Under the pieces are notes generated by a model that ran no database searches, had not been told where the DNA came from, and saw only the letters and a program-made list of their open reading frames with translations. Positions 9,935 to 20,005 of a stretch of 25,661 nucleotides of DNA are shown piece after piece (position 1 is the stretch's first letter; the number at the start of each line of letters is the position of its first letter). Where the stretch lies: the NCBI GenBank assembly GCA_026419775.2, contig JAOPGA020000093.1, forward strand, positions 1 through 25,661, written 5' to 3'. A program made the position numbers and the translations under genes. This stretch comes from Acrasis kona. Lineage: Eukaryota > Heterolobosea > Eutetramitea > Acrasida > Acrasidae.

Positions 9935-10173
9935 AATACTTCTTTTCGACTCCTTTTTCAATACACAGTGTCCACGCCATTTATGGACCTATTACTCTTC
10001 ATGCCTGTTGTGGTAGTTTAGGTTCATTACAACGAGTATGCGTATTTTTAAATATCATTTCAAAACAATTGACACCATTACTAGCATTTTTCGGATACTG
10101 ATGGATTTGTGATGTTGAAATCTACGGGTTAATTGTGGCTTACAACATTTATCGAAAAGACACTACGAACAGC

Positions 10174-11241
10174 TTAAAAACTATTATTTATTTGCCACTC
10201 ATCGACAACCATTCCATCACTTACCACATAATATATATCTTTTACTTTGATTGGGGACGTGGGAACAATTCGAGCTAACGAGCCCACTTCAAGTATATTT
10301 TCTTTACCACAAGACACAATACCAATCTCATAACCAACTATCTGTACTTTCGAGTCTGGATTGTTCGGAATATAGCCAACTAATTGACTACCCGAGTCCT
10401 GCATCACAGACGACCCAACGTTAACAGAGAATGTACCCCTATCCGTGTATGCACCCACCACAGTACTCAATAAACTTAGTGAGGAGTGAACAAGGTTATC
10501 TGTCAAAACAAGTTCAATGGAAAACCTTTCGTCATGTTCCTTGACAAACATACATGCTTGTTCAGCACTACAACTTATTACAACATTGGATATACACAAA
10601 GAATACTGAACATTTAACTTATTCACAACACTTTTAATAACAGATAGTAATTCACTCGCAGAACATTTTCTCTCATCATGATGAAAACTTAGACCAACAA
10701 GATTTACGTTTTGTGTTTTGTGAGCAACAGCAACAAAACGGAATGTTTCTTCGTTCAAATAATCCAAACCAATTGGATCGCGAACGCTTATTCTTGGTAG
10801 GATGGAAAATTTGGAACGTGAGTTTCTTTGAACAAAGTGACGAATCATGCGGAGTTGAGCATCACAGTCTACTTCAAAGCAAAAGTTTGTAAACTCATTG
10901 AGGTAATTAGCATCATATAATTTATCCTGTGTTATAGGATTGTTATAAAATATATTGGAGAACTTTTTACTCTTCTCGTAGAAGAGCGCATCAGATATCC
11001 TGGACACTGCTATCGCCCCATTTGTTGAGGTTGGTTTTAATAAAAGTTCTGCAATTTGAATAGTGCGATGCCATTCGGTATGATGTCTGACTTTGATGTT
11101 CTGGTTGGCGCAGCTGAGTAAATTTGAATGATTCGCCACATTTTTATTCAATGTATTAAGGTCCAATAATATTGAAGGGGTGGGTAAACTAGAGATATGC
11201 TTTTTGGAATACGTAGAATACACACGTGAGATTTGCTTCAT
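10174..11241 (-). CDS. D-serine dehydratase/D-threonine aldolase-like protein, probable pseudoenzyme
   Basis: A 355-residue protein of the fold-type III PLP family (alanine-racemase-like barrel plus C-terminal beta domain). ATG 11241 is preferred: it gives a plausible mitochondrial presequence (MKQISRVYSTYSKKHISS) and avoids overlap with the divergent gene at 11389, although the frame stays open to ATG 11403. Landmarks: TPSILLDLNTL near residue 20 matches the family's TPxLxxDLxxL; VGLSFHHDE lies mid-protein; the C-terminus VSDGMVVDEWQI matches the family's dGxVVDxWPI. The family's RPHxKTHK, whose first Lys binds PLP, reads VRHHTEWHR here, so that lysine is Glu. The metal-binding PNHxC near the end reads PTSPI, so both ligands are gone. 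The fold is retained but catalysis is unlikely. A decayed copy of its 3' end lies at 9092..9174. Confidence 0.75.
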   Translation of the reverse strand: MKQISRVYSTYSKKHISSLPTPSILLDLNTLNKNVANHSNLLSCANQNIKVRHHTEWHRTIQIAELLLKPTSTNGAIAVSRISDALFYEKSKKFSNIFYNNPITQDKLYDANYLNEFTNFCFEVDCDAQLRMIRHFVQRNSRSKFSILPRISVRDPIGLDYLNEETFRFVAVAHKTQNVNLVGLSFHHDERKCSASELLSVIKSVVNKLNVQYSLCISNVVISCSAEQACMFVKEHDERFSIELVLTDNLVHSSLSLLSTVVGAYTDRGTFSVNVGSSVMQDSGSQLVGYIPNNPDSKVQIVGYEIGIVSCGKENILEVGSLARIVPTSPIKVKDIYYVVSDGMVVDEWQINNSF

Positions 11242-11388
11242 TTCTTGACCCTTAATGTTCTCGGTGCGAGGTTGATTAATTTTTTGTAAAATGATTCTTA
11301 GGTGATGGTGTCTGTTGGTGTTTTTGCAATGAATCGGTGTGAGTGTATATTGATGATGTTGGTTGTAGTGCATGCATAATATTAAAAA
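11242..11388. promoter_or_regulatory. Divergent promoter region
   Basis: These 147 bp separate the starts of the minus-strand pseudoenzyme (ATG 11241) and the plus-strand basic secreted protein (ATG 11389). An AT-rich run (cataatattaaaaa) sits directly before ATG 11389. No defined element is recognised. Confidence 0.35.
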
Positions 11389-12195
11389 ATGAAGAAACAA
11401 CATGCCTTTATGGCACTTTTGGTGTTGTTGTTAATGATTGCATGGATTGATGCAAATCCTCTTGCTGATCCTCACGACCCTTCTTGCCCCGTCGAAGAAC
11501 GGTTAAGTGCCGCACTGGAAAAGTTAAAATGCATGAAGAGGGATTATAAAGATATACACAAGAGTGCCAAAAGATTAAGTCACGAGAAGAATGATATGAT
11601 TAAATTAATTAACGCATTGAAAAAAGAAATAGAAGTTCAAAAGGCCGTCAAGATTGCATTCGAACTCGTTCCAGAACATGCTCATAAACGTTTGAGATTC
11701 AATATTAAATTTACCAAGAAGGAAGTTCACAAGACTGCAAAGGCAACCAACAAATGCATGATTGCCACCAGGAAGGCCAAGAGACAATACAGAAGAGTTA
11801 GTAGATTTGCATGGAAGTTTGGTGTGAAGAAGGCAAAACATGCTTTCCGTCATGTGAACAAGAAAATCAAATCAGCAAGACGTCTTTGTAAAAAGGCTCA
11901 TAAGAGGTCAATTATCGCCAGAAGGATGTCATTAGAACTACCACATAATCTTAGCAGGGTAATTCAGAAGTTGATTCGTGCGTACGGAATAAGAATTGAA
12001 AGGTATATTAACAAATTAAAACCAGGAAGATCCTATTGTTTAGCGGATAGGTATGCGAGAAGGAGGGTTGGAAGAAAACTAACGGATGCCATCCGCACAG
12101 GCAACGCAAAGTTGGCCAAGCATTTGAGTCTAGAGTACAGAAGAATTACTGCCGGCATAAATAGATGTGTTAGGCATGCAAAATATAAATATTAA
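11389..12195 (+). CDS. Very basic secreted helical protein, unknown family
   Basis: A 268-residue single-exon protein. A signal peptide is clear (MKKQHAFMALLVLLLMIAWIDA, cut near residue 22). The mature part is dense in Lys, Arg and His with few prolines after the start and no obvious low complexity, and looks almost wholly alpha-helical. Six cysteines (contexts PSCPV, LKCMK, NKCMI, RLCKK, SYCLA, NRCVR) are spaced widely and could pair. Motifs such as ARKAKRQYRRVSRFAWKFG give a histone-like charge, but the signal peptide argues for the secretory route. Possible roles are binding of nucleic acid, bacterial surfaces or acidic glycans outside the cell or in phagosomes; this is inference. I recognise no family. 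Confidence 0.85.
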   Translation: MKKQHAFMALLVLLLMIAWIDANPLADPHDPSCPVEERLSAALEKLKCMKRDYKDIHKSAKRLSHEKNDMIKLINALKKEIEVQKAVKIAFELVPEHAHKRLRFNIKFTKKEVHKTAKATNKCMIATRKAKRQYRRVSRFAWKFGVKKAKHAFRHVNKKIKSARRLCKKAHKRSIIARRMSLELPHNLSRVIQKLIRAYGIRIERYINKLKPGRSYCLADRYARRRVGRKLTDAIRTGNAKLAKHLSLEYRRITAGINRCVRHAKYKY

Positions 12196-12299
12196 AAAAT
12201 TATTTCTGTCAAACAAGTCTTCCTTGATCATTCAATGCTCAACCCAAATTTTGATATTACTTACAACAAATACAAGAAACCTAACGACATCCTGCTCCA

Positions 12300-12932
12300 A
12301 TGTCGGTAACAAACGCAGATATAGAAAACATGATATCGACTGCGGGCTTTGCCATCGACAAAAGACCTACCAAAAATAAGGACTCCAAACCTGAAAGAAA
12401 GGAGAAGGATAGAGATGGATATAAGAAACAGAACAAACAGAGCGGGCAGAACAAGAAGCCGAATAATTATAGCGGACAGAACAAGAAGGACAATACAAAG
12501 AAGAATCAAACGTCGAAGCTCAATTTATCGAAAACCATCGTTAATGATTCTTTAAAATCTAAGCCAAAAGAAAACAAGGTTAAAAAGCAAAACAAGGTGC
12601 AAAAAGATCAAAAACAAGTGAGCGAAAAGCTTGTTAAAAACATGGTACAACAGTACATGAAACAAGCTGCCCCTCAGCAATTGGTCCAATACCAACAGCA
12701 ACCTCAATTCATTCAACCTCCTGTCCAATACGTTGCTCCCTCCGTCCAACATTTCCAACCTCAATATCAACAACCTCAATTCCAACCTCAATATCACCAA
12801 CAACCCCAATATCAACAACCTCAAGTCGTATATGTACAGCAACCCATACAATATCAGCAACAACCACAATTATACCATCAGGAACAACCTCAGGTGGTCC
12901 AGGTAGAGTATAAAAGAAGAAGCAAAAGATAA
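12300..12932 (+). CDS. Lys/Gln-rich intrinsically disordered protein
   Basis: A 210-residue single-exon protein. Residues 1-21 (SVTNADIENMISTAGFAID) could form a short helix. Residues about 22-115 are a Lys/Asn/Gln/Asp-rich charged region with GQNKK repeats. Residues about 120-200 are a Gln/Pro/Tyr-rich prion-like tract built on QYQQPQ-type repeats. It ends in a basic cluster (YKRRSKR) that could be a nuclear signal. Composition suggests an RNA-associated or condensate-forming protein, but no domain is visible. It lies 104 bp downstream of the basic secreted protein on the same strand and converges, with a 27-bp gap, on the next gene. Confidence 0.75.
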   Translation: MSVTNADIENMISTAGFAIDKRPTKNKDSKPERKEKDRDGYKKQNKQSGQNKKPNNYSGQNKKDNTKKNQTSKLNLSKTIVNDSLKSKPKENKVKKQNKVQKDQKQVSEKLVKNMVQQYMKQAAPQQLVQYQQQPQFIQPPVQYVAPSVQHFQPQYQQPQFQPQYHQQPQYQQPQVVYVQQPIQYQQQPQLYHQEQPQVVQVEYKRRSKR

Positions 12933-12959
12933 ATAAGTTACAATAAATTACATGTTTTA
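12933..12959. terminator. Convergent 3' ends with opposed AATAAA signals
   Basis: Only 27 bp separate the stop of the Lys/Gln-rich gene (plus) and the stop of the long coiled-coil gene (minus). AATAAA is present on the plus strand near 12943, and an AATAAAAC run lies on the minus strand over about 12953-12960. The two 3' UTRs probably overlap. Confidence 0.5.
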
Positions 12960-15900
12960 TTAACGATTGCTGTTTTGGTTTTCAGAAATCTCCTCTTGTT
13001 CAGAAACAAAATTCAGACCCTTATTTCTCTCCTGCAATAGCAGTTGCCTCTTGTACTCCCATCTCTGTTTGGCCTGCTCTTGTCTCTTGAGCATTCCCTC
13101 AAAGCCAGTCGTCTTGGTGGTGGACTGTCCTGAGCGTGCAGGGCGTGATGTTGTATTAGGTAATCTATAAGGTTTAGAATTATAATTTAAATGAAAATCA
13201 TACTTTTGAGGGGATCCAGATAATCCTGAAGGTGCAGAGTTACGGGGCGCCATTCTTGGCATTGGAGCAACTGGATTGAGGTGATTCTTCTTGTGTCTGA
13301 ATGACTTGAACTGAGTGTATAGTTTGATCATGAGACCAGTCACACTCTTTGCTATTCTTGGTGCATTCCTTCTGACCTGATGTTCTATTTCGTGATCGTC
13401 TATTGCATAAGTAATCTGCTCCCTTATTAACTCTCTTGAGGAATAATGCTTCTTTGTTGGTTGATTACCTACACCGGGAATGTGCTTGTGGATTTCTTTT
13501 TGATCTTCATTTAGATTGGATTGTTCCTGTTCCTCCGGGTTGGTTGTAATGGTCGGATCTAAATTACTTGTAACTTTTAGTTTGCGTTGACGCATGGTCC
13601 TGTCAATGCTAGTGTTGTCCCTGGACCAGTCATTAAGGAAGTTTTCATCGGTGTAATGGTGCAAGGTATGTTGGTCAAAGTTCTTTAGAGAGACGTAGTG
13701 ACTCATGTGTTCACAGAATTTTCGGACTTTTTTATGAAGACAGAAGAATTGGTCAAGAATGTATTCTTTTTCAACAACAAAAATTTGAACAAGATAACGA
13801 AGTACATCAATCTCATTAACAGAATCAACCTCTACCATCAGCTCAGCACTTCCGTCCTCTACATTCGTCTTGTTATACAAAGAAACGGCCACTGGTGTGA
13901 AACCTTCATCTGACTCAATCTGAGTGGTGGTCCCATTCAATAAATTTATAACGTTTGTCTCCAGTTTCTTGTGCCTTACTTCATAAATCTATTAAAAATG
14001 TTTTAGTGCGCATTAAATTAATGTTCATTACCATTGGTTTGGCAGGACGATGTTCATGTTGTTGGTTAATGTGTTCTTCTGGATTGGTCAATTCTTCGTT
14101 TTCTTTTAAAAGTTTGTTTCTAATGTGAACAAGCCGCCTATAAAATGGTTATGACTCATAGTGACGGAAAATGTGACTTACTTGATTTCAGTGGTCAACT
14201 CCAACACTTCACCTTCCATTCTACTTTTTTGTCTCATCCATTTTATTTTTTCTTTTGATATGCTTTGTTTCTCTGCATCTTCATCGGCTGGTGCGTTTGT
14301 GGAAGTAGTTATTCTCTCTCCAGGTTCAGTTTTGGATTTTAAATGTCCGTATGATGTGGGTGCCACTGAAGCTCTCTTCTTCTTTTTCGCATCAAGTTTC
14401 TTAGGAGATCTTTCTGGATTGGGTTTTGTTACTTTTGGATTTGTGAAAAAGTCTTCCCTCTCCTCCGCGGCAATGATTTCTAATTGTTGTGTTTCCTTAT
14501 CTAATTCCTCTTCGTATTGTTTGAGTTCAGCGTATAAATCATCTTCAGCGTCATTTTCGTCGGTTATCTATTCATGATTAATAAAGATGCATGACTGGTT
14601 TGACTTACTTTTTCATCATTTGTATGTGACTGGGAGTGAGATGATCTTAACCTGAACAACTCTGATTTTAACTTCATGATTAATTCTTGTTGCTGTTGAT
14701 TTTTTTTCAAGTATCTAGCGTTCATTTCGGTCAATTCTCTTGTCTTTTGGATGGACTTGTGTAACCCGTTCGCGTCAAAGTCTTGATTTCTCATCTTTTC
14801 ATTCTCAAACTCACTGACCTTTCTTTGGAGGTACTCTAATCGCAAGCGAAGACGAAGTTCCATGGGAGTGGTTGTTTCAATGTCTATGGGAAGTTCTTTT
14901 CCAAGATCGTTAAAATTAATCTACATCATTGTTAATCAATACAACAATAGGAACTTACATCACATTCAGTCTCAAAATCAATTCCAGTCCCACTCCATAA
15001 AAGTCTTTGATTGGCGCCTTTGAAAGTTGTACTTGAGCTCAATACTTTCAATTTGTCCTTGAGCACTACGTCTTCGTTGATTTGTCTGTAATTGTTTTGT
15101 TGCGCCTCAGCCGTTATGTCTTCTATCGTGTCCGAATCCATTACGGTGTCATTGACTGCTTCTACATGATGATGACTACTTTTGGGTGAAGGTAGGGTCT
15201 CAAGTGGAGTCATGGTCGGAGATGATGATATTTCTACTGGAGGTAACGCTTCTAGTTCTTCGACGTTGGTGACACCAATCTCACAGTTAAATACTTCCTG
15301 CTAATTAAAGTTAGAAGATGAAAAGACGTCTTCATACAGTTATTGGTTGTTCTACAGGTTTTGGTTTTGATAGAATGGGAGTGACGGCTCTGTCATCCTC
15401 TGGAGTTTCTTCTCCAGTAATAACGAACCTAACATCAATAGCATTTCTTATTTATTAGAAACTATTTAAAGTGTTGCAAGTTTACCTAATGTCTGGTCTC
15501 TTCAACCTTGATAATATTTCTTCAATATATAACTCCTGTTCAATACATTTATCCAAGTGACCTTTTGCTTCCTCCATGACTTCTGCTTCCTTTTTTATCA
15601 TTTTATTGATTAGAGCATCTTTTTCAGCTACTCTCGTTTTGAGTTCCTCTAGGACACCATTTGACACGGACGTGATGTGGGTGATTGTTCCATCTAGTTC
15701 TTGTTCCATGGATGTCATCTTCTTTTGAATGTCTTCAATGTTTCTTCTACGCTCTTCAGAGTTACTGTCCATGAAGACACCAGACATATTTTCAGGAGGT
15801 ACCAATAGGCTGTGTTTGTGGTTGGGTCCTTCGTCCTTCATCATGGTTTGCAAATTAGCCAAAGCAGAAGTAACTCCATTCATCTCTGGATAATTGATCT

Positions 15901-17601
15901 TGTTCATGTCAACTTTGAGTTCTGGAAATTTCAAGTGATGTAATTTTTGCTTGAGCCCTCTATAGGTAAAAAATACATTCTTGAGTTTTTCGGTCATTCC
16001 GGTTAAAGTCTTTTGAGCACCCTCTAATGGTTCATAGAACATATTTGCAGTGTGGTTAGGATTCATCAAATAGTACGCCTATTGAAATAAGTTAAACACG
16101 ATTTGCACAAAACATACCTCTTCTTCATTGGCATCATTAATGTTCCAAGCGAAACTATCTTCGTCATTGTTGTGGCTCACAATCCAGGACATCAGGTTGT
16201 TCAGTAGCTCGTTGCGATTCTGGGAGCGGAGTTCGTGGTCCATTGTGAGGTCTCTAACGCGACTCTCACTTTGCTTCATGACACCTTCATGGTTAACTTG
16301 CTCTTTGAATATCAAGTCTGTAATCTCTTCGTTTGTTAAGAACTCTGTAGGGTCACGCTTTTCTACATTGGCCTCATATTCTTGTAAAACGTCGTCAACC
16401 CGTAACAAGTTGTTAGTAATTTGGGTTAGCCTGTCTGTTTTGACTTTGACCTTCTCAGCAATGAGTCGATGTCTAATCTTCTTTGCGAGACCCGGCATCA
16501 AATCCTTTCTGTTCATGTTGTTTATTTGATGTATTTCAAATTGTGCCTCTTTTTCAATCTTCTCAAAGTCACTTTGTTTGATTTTATTGCGTAGAGGTAA
16601 GTCTATATCAACACGTTCATCCTCGAAAATCTAAAAATTAGTAGTTGAAGTTGGTGGTTATTTATTTGCTCTACTTGTTTGAGTATGGTGGATCTTGGTT
16701 CGTAACGGGTTTTATATTTTTGAGGTTCTGCATCTGGCACAATGGTGAGACGTTGGTCTTTCCCTCCATCTCCAATGTTCAGAATGTATTCCCCTTTTGT
16801 TAACCTGCTCCTTTGTGTTGTTGTGAATGTTGTAGTTAGTGGTGAAAATCCAACTTCCTAAATAGTTGTAAGCGAAAACATTATAATAGTAATTACGTCA
16901 TATCTAGCGGTGTCTGAGAGTGTGGGGCTTCTTTTACGCTCGCTGCTGCTACCACTTTGAGGTAGGGCAACAGGCGGTGGAGGTGTTTTAGGCACAGTAA
17001 AAGCCTTCATCCTTGCAGATTGAGGTGTTTGTGGTAACTCAGGGACAGAAACTGTTTTCTGAAAAACTGGATGGAGGGATGGAGACAGAATTCTAGAAGA
17101 TATTTCTGGAACCTCTTTAAAGGAGTTCTCATAATGTACAGAGGTTGGTAGCGGAGCATCAAACGCTTGATATCTTTCTGTAGCAGATGTCGCCACTATC
17201 ATTGGTGAAATTGTGTCTGAAAATGGGTTTTCGATGTTAACAATTGGATGTTGCATAATTTCTTCCTCCATTTCTTCATCTTCAAATAACTCTATGTTTG
17301 GTTTATAGCTGTTTTTTCTCGTTACTGCTGCTTGAAAGGGAGGACTATATTGCACTGCAACTGGGCTCATTGCTTTCGACTTTTTTAAATGACCCTCCAA
17401 CTGCATCCTCTTTCTACCATTTTTTGGAGAGTCCATGGCATACTTTAATGGACTCGTCTGTGGTCTACGAGTTGTTGGTGATGATGGTATATTAGAAAAA
17501 GCATTGTGCGTTGGTGAATTATATTCTGTTGGCGAAGCGGCACGAGAGTTTTTTTCAATGTGTTTTTTGCCTTGGTCTACGAGGTATTTGTTCTTTCGCA
17601 T
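12960..17601 (-). CDS. Ten-exon coiled-coil protein, 1425 residues, unknown function
   Basis: Exons: 17601..16897, 16857..16675, 16630..16118, 16078..15486, 15446..15338, 15300..14959, 14920..14609, 14567..14182, 14137..14032 and 13988..12960. They total 4278 bases, with all phases consistent and introns of 37-44 bp. ATG 17601 has an upstream in-frame stop. The first 235 residues are disordered, rich in Ser-Pro and Thr-Pro (AASPTEYNSP, PKTPPPPV). The middle (about 300-660) is helical and charged (NRKDLMPGLAKKIRHRL, ERRRNIEDIQKKMTSMEQELD, EELKTRVAEKDALINKM), typical of coiled coil. Further coiled coil lies at about 780-960. The last exon holds a hydrophobic helix (VLRYLVQIFVVEKEYILDQFF) and a basic C-terminal helix (MLKRQEQAKQRWEYKRQ). 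No signal peptide or membrane segment. A cytoskeletal, basal-body or scaffold role is plausible; I recognise no family. Confidence 0.82.
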
Positions 17602-17789
17602 ACAGAGGCTTACATGTACAGATGGTCAACCTTTTATGTTTAACAATGCGCTTTGAAGTTCTAGCTATTTACAAATAGCAATCAGATATCCCATACTGGA
17701 AAGTTGATACTTGTAAAAGAGCGACATGAAGTTAACACAAATTTATAGAAATCAATTAAAAAGAATTTTAACTGCTTTTTTATTGTGAG

Positions 17790-19298
17790 CTAGCCGAATA
17801 TAATGCTGCTCTTATTACTATACATTGACCTGTTCATTACTGGAGAGCTTCTATTATCTCTTCTATTGTCATTATCTTGGACTACATCTTTTAAAATCTG
17901 AAGCATTTTAGGATCTGATTTCGCTATTGTTGAAGCCATCTCTGTCATCAAGCCCTGTAATCTATTTATTTCTCTGTCCTTGTCTTTTAACTCCTTTTCA
18001 ATGTGTGATTGATTAGATATGCTGGTGTAACCAGTTCTAACGCTCATATTATCTTCATCTCCAAGATGTGTTTCGTCACCATGTTTGTGCTTTCTTCCAT
18101 GGTGGCGTCTGTGACTTCTACTACTTCTTGTAGATGCAGGTGGCTTAGGCAATGTTGATTGTATCTCCTCCCGTTCTTCATTATTTAACTTTGAGAGTAA
18201 TGCTTGTTGTTTTTCTTGTACTTCCTTGAGTGCCCTCTGAACTTTTTTAGATCTTCTCTCTTCATAGAGAACGTTCTCCTCAAGCTGCAATATTCTGTCG
18301 TGATCAGCATCACTGCCAATACTATAATAAGATCCTGATACATATGACCCCGACTGTGTGCTGCTAGAATATGTAGATGATTGGTCACTCATCACACTCG
18401 ACAAATGAGAATTGTGACTAATTGGTTCACTAACCGCTACACTAACGTTATCATCATCTTGACCTACGTCTTCTGTTGTTTGTTCATGTTTTGACTTGGG
18501 AGAATGAATTGGAGGTAGAGGTTCCTCTTGTCTATCCGAAGCGCTAGTTGATTTTTGACTTGGCTGAGTTGAGTTGCTAACGTGACTTTTTTCTAATAAT
18601 TGTTACTAACGTAAAGTGGGAAAATATACATTACCTGAGTATGAGCTCTTCGAGGACTTGTGGCTCTTAACAGAACCCTCTCCGCTGTACGTACTTGATG
18701 GACCCTCTTTAACCTTTGGTGTGTGCCGTCCAAAGTCTACGTTAAAATCACCCTTTCTAGACAGTTCAGAGTGAAGCTCTGCGAGGTGTCTTTGCAATGA
18801 TGTTTCGTCTTGTTCGCGTAACGGTATATTCACCAGTTTTCTTTTCGGTTTTGTAAATTGAGAATCGTTTAATCCATGAGTAACCATTCCAAATGTATGA
18901 ACAAATTGCTGTTGCTGTTTTTGATTCCTCATTTTATTTTTCTCCTTTCTTTTGTGGCTAGCAATAGCAACATGAGTTAGATTTTGAACTGGAGGCAAGT
19001 GTCGTTGATTGCCTCCATGTCTTCCGGTATGTATTGCTGCCCTTTGCGTAATGTTTGAATATTGAGGTTCTTTTGCTTTTGCCTGTGAGTTAATTCTTTG
19101 TACGGTGTGCACATGAGGCGGAACTCCGCCATCTACTGCAACTTCTGTTAAAAATGTATTTACAGGTGCAGCTGGTGCTGAGACTGTATTTGTTTTCGGC
19201 GTAGATACAACATTATTCAAAGGCACTTGGGGAGGCCGAACTGATTGCCCAGATACAAGCACAGTGTTTAGGGAGGATGTAATTCCTCTCTCTGCCAT
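17790..19298 (-). CDS. Two-exon disordered/coiled-coil protein, 488 residues
   Basis: Exons 19298..18635 and 18592..17790 across a 42-bp intron (18593..18634); the stop is TAG. ATG 19298 (MAERGITSSLNTVLVSG) is the first ATG; coding-like sequence (LRLSDRFTFKQL) continues upstream without one, so an upstream exon or a non-AUG start cannot be excluded. The N-terminal half is low-complexity with basic patches (SHKRKEKNKMRNQKQQQQF). A Ser-rich stretch crosses the splice junction (SVKSHKSSKSSYS). A coiled coil follows (ILQLEENVLYEERRSKKVQR), then a His/Arg-rich patch (RSHRRHHGRKHKHG), then a second helix (IEKELKDKDREINRLQGLM). It is tandem with, and 188 bp upstream of, the ten-exon coiled-coil gene. 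No family recognised; a scaffold or cytoskeletal role is only a guess. Confidence 0.78.
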
Positions 19299-19685
19299 TA
19301 GTTGTTTGAACGTAAATCTGTCGGACAACCGTAGATGTAAAACTTTGTCAACCTAAATTGGGACATACTAAAACAATCTCGCCCATACCAGGAACGGTTA
19401 GGTGACATCAAAATGCGGAGTATCATTCAAATAGTTACCAACATTAATCATGCAAAGGTTGATTTTGAGTGCTAAAGCGCAAATGTATAACAGAATCCTG
19501 TATGTCAATCAATATAGTGCTATCTAGTAATATAGCCATACATCTATGATATGTAAAGCTGCATATAAACTTTAAGCTATTTACATGCCCAATGATGAAG
19601 GTTTGTATATCAAAAGGTCTATCTATCAACATTTTATTGTATTGTAAACGTTATTTTTAGGTCTATCGTTCGCCAAATTTTGAAG
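19299..19685. promoter_or_regulatory. Divergent intergenic region
   Basis: These 387 bp separate two divergently transcribed genes. The sequence is AT-rich, with TTTTATTGTATTG about 50 bp upstream of the plus-strand start. A candidate 36-bp GT...AG interval (GTATGG...TTTAG, about 19340-19375, minus strand) joins no open upstream frame. No RNA gene, repeat or long ORF is visible. Confidence 0.35.
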
Positions 19686-19979
19686 ATGAAGATCATATGG
19701 CTCTGTTTACTTTTGTCATTATTCTTGCTCCTAGAATGTTCACTAAAGACTAAAAAGAAGACGCAAACTTTAGCGAAGAGAGGCTGCTATAAAGGAAAGT
19801 GCTGGGCATCTTGCACCGCTTTGGGTCTTGGTTACGAGTGGTGCTACACAACGAAAAGCAGGTTCTCGCAAAGCTACAAATTTGTTAAATGTAAAGACGA
19901 TTATGACTGTGAACAAGATTGGAAATGCGGTGGGCCGTGTCTGGCCATTCACTCCTTCAGTATTGAGTCAAAGAAATAA
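19686..19979 (+). CDS. Small secreted eight-cysteine protein
   Basis: A 97-residue single-exon protein. ATG 19686 starts a signal peptide (MKIIWLCLLLSLFLLLECS). A short basic stretch ending LAKR could be a processing site. The mature domain of about 55 residues has eight cysteines in the order C-x4-C-x3-C-x9-C-x14-C-x5-C-x5-C-x3-C, within motifs CYKGKCWASC, YEWCYTT, SQSYKFVKC and WKCGGPC. This implies a compact fold with four disulfides. From memory the WCYTT...SYxYVxC...WKCGGPC pattern resembles a family of small secreted proteins known mainly from arthropods; I could not verify this. It ends 26 bp before the glutamyl-tRNA synthetase start, and AATAAA overlaps its stop codon. Its role is unknown; a secreted defence or interaction protein is a guess. 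Confidence 0.8.
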   Translation: MKIIWLCLLLSLFLLLECSLKTKKKTQTLAKRGCYKGKCWASCTALGLGYEWCYTTKSRFSQSYKFVKCKDDYDCEQDWKCGGPCLAIHSFSIESKK

Positions 19980-20005
19980 ACATTGTAATTTATGTCAACT
20001 GGAAC

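Noticed and set aside
11242-11403. N-terminal extension of the dehydratase-like protein to ATG 11403
   Set aside because: The extra 54 residues are His/Asn-rich without family similarity and would overlap the start of the divergent gene.
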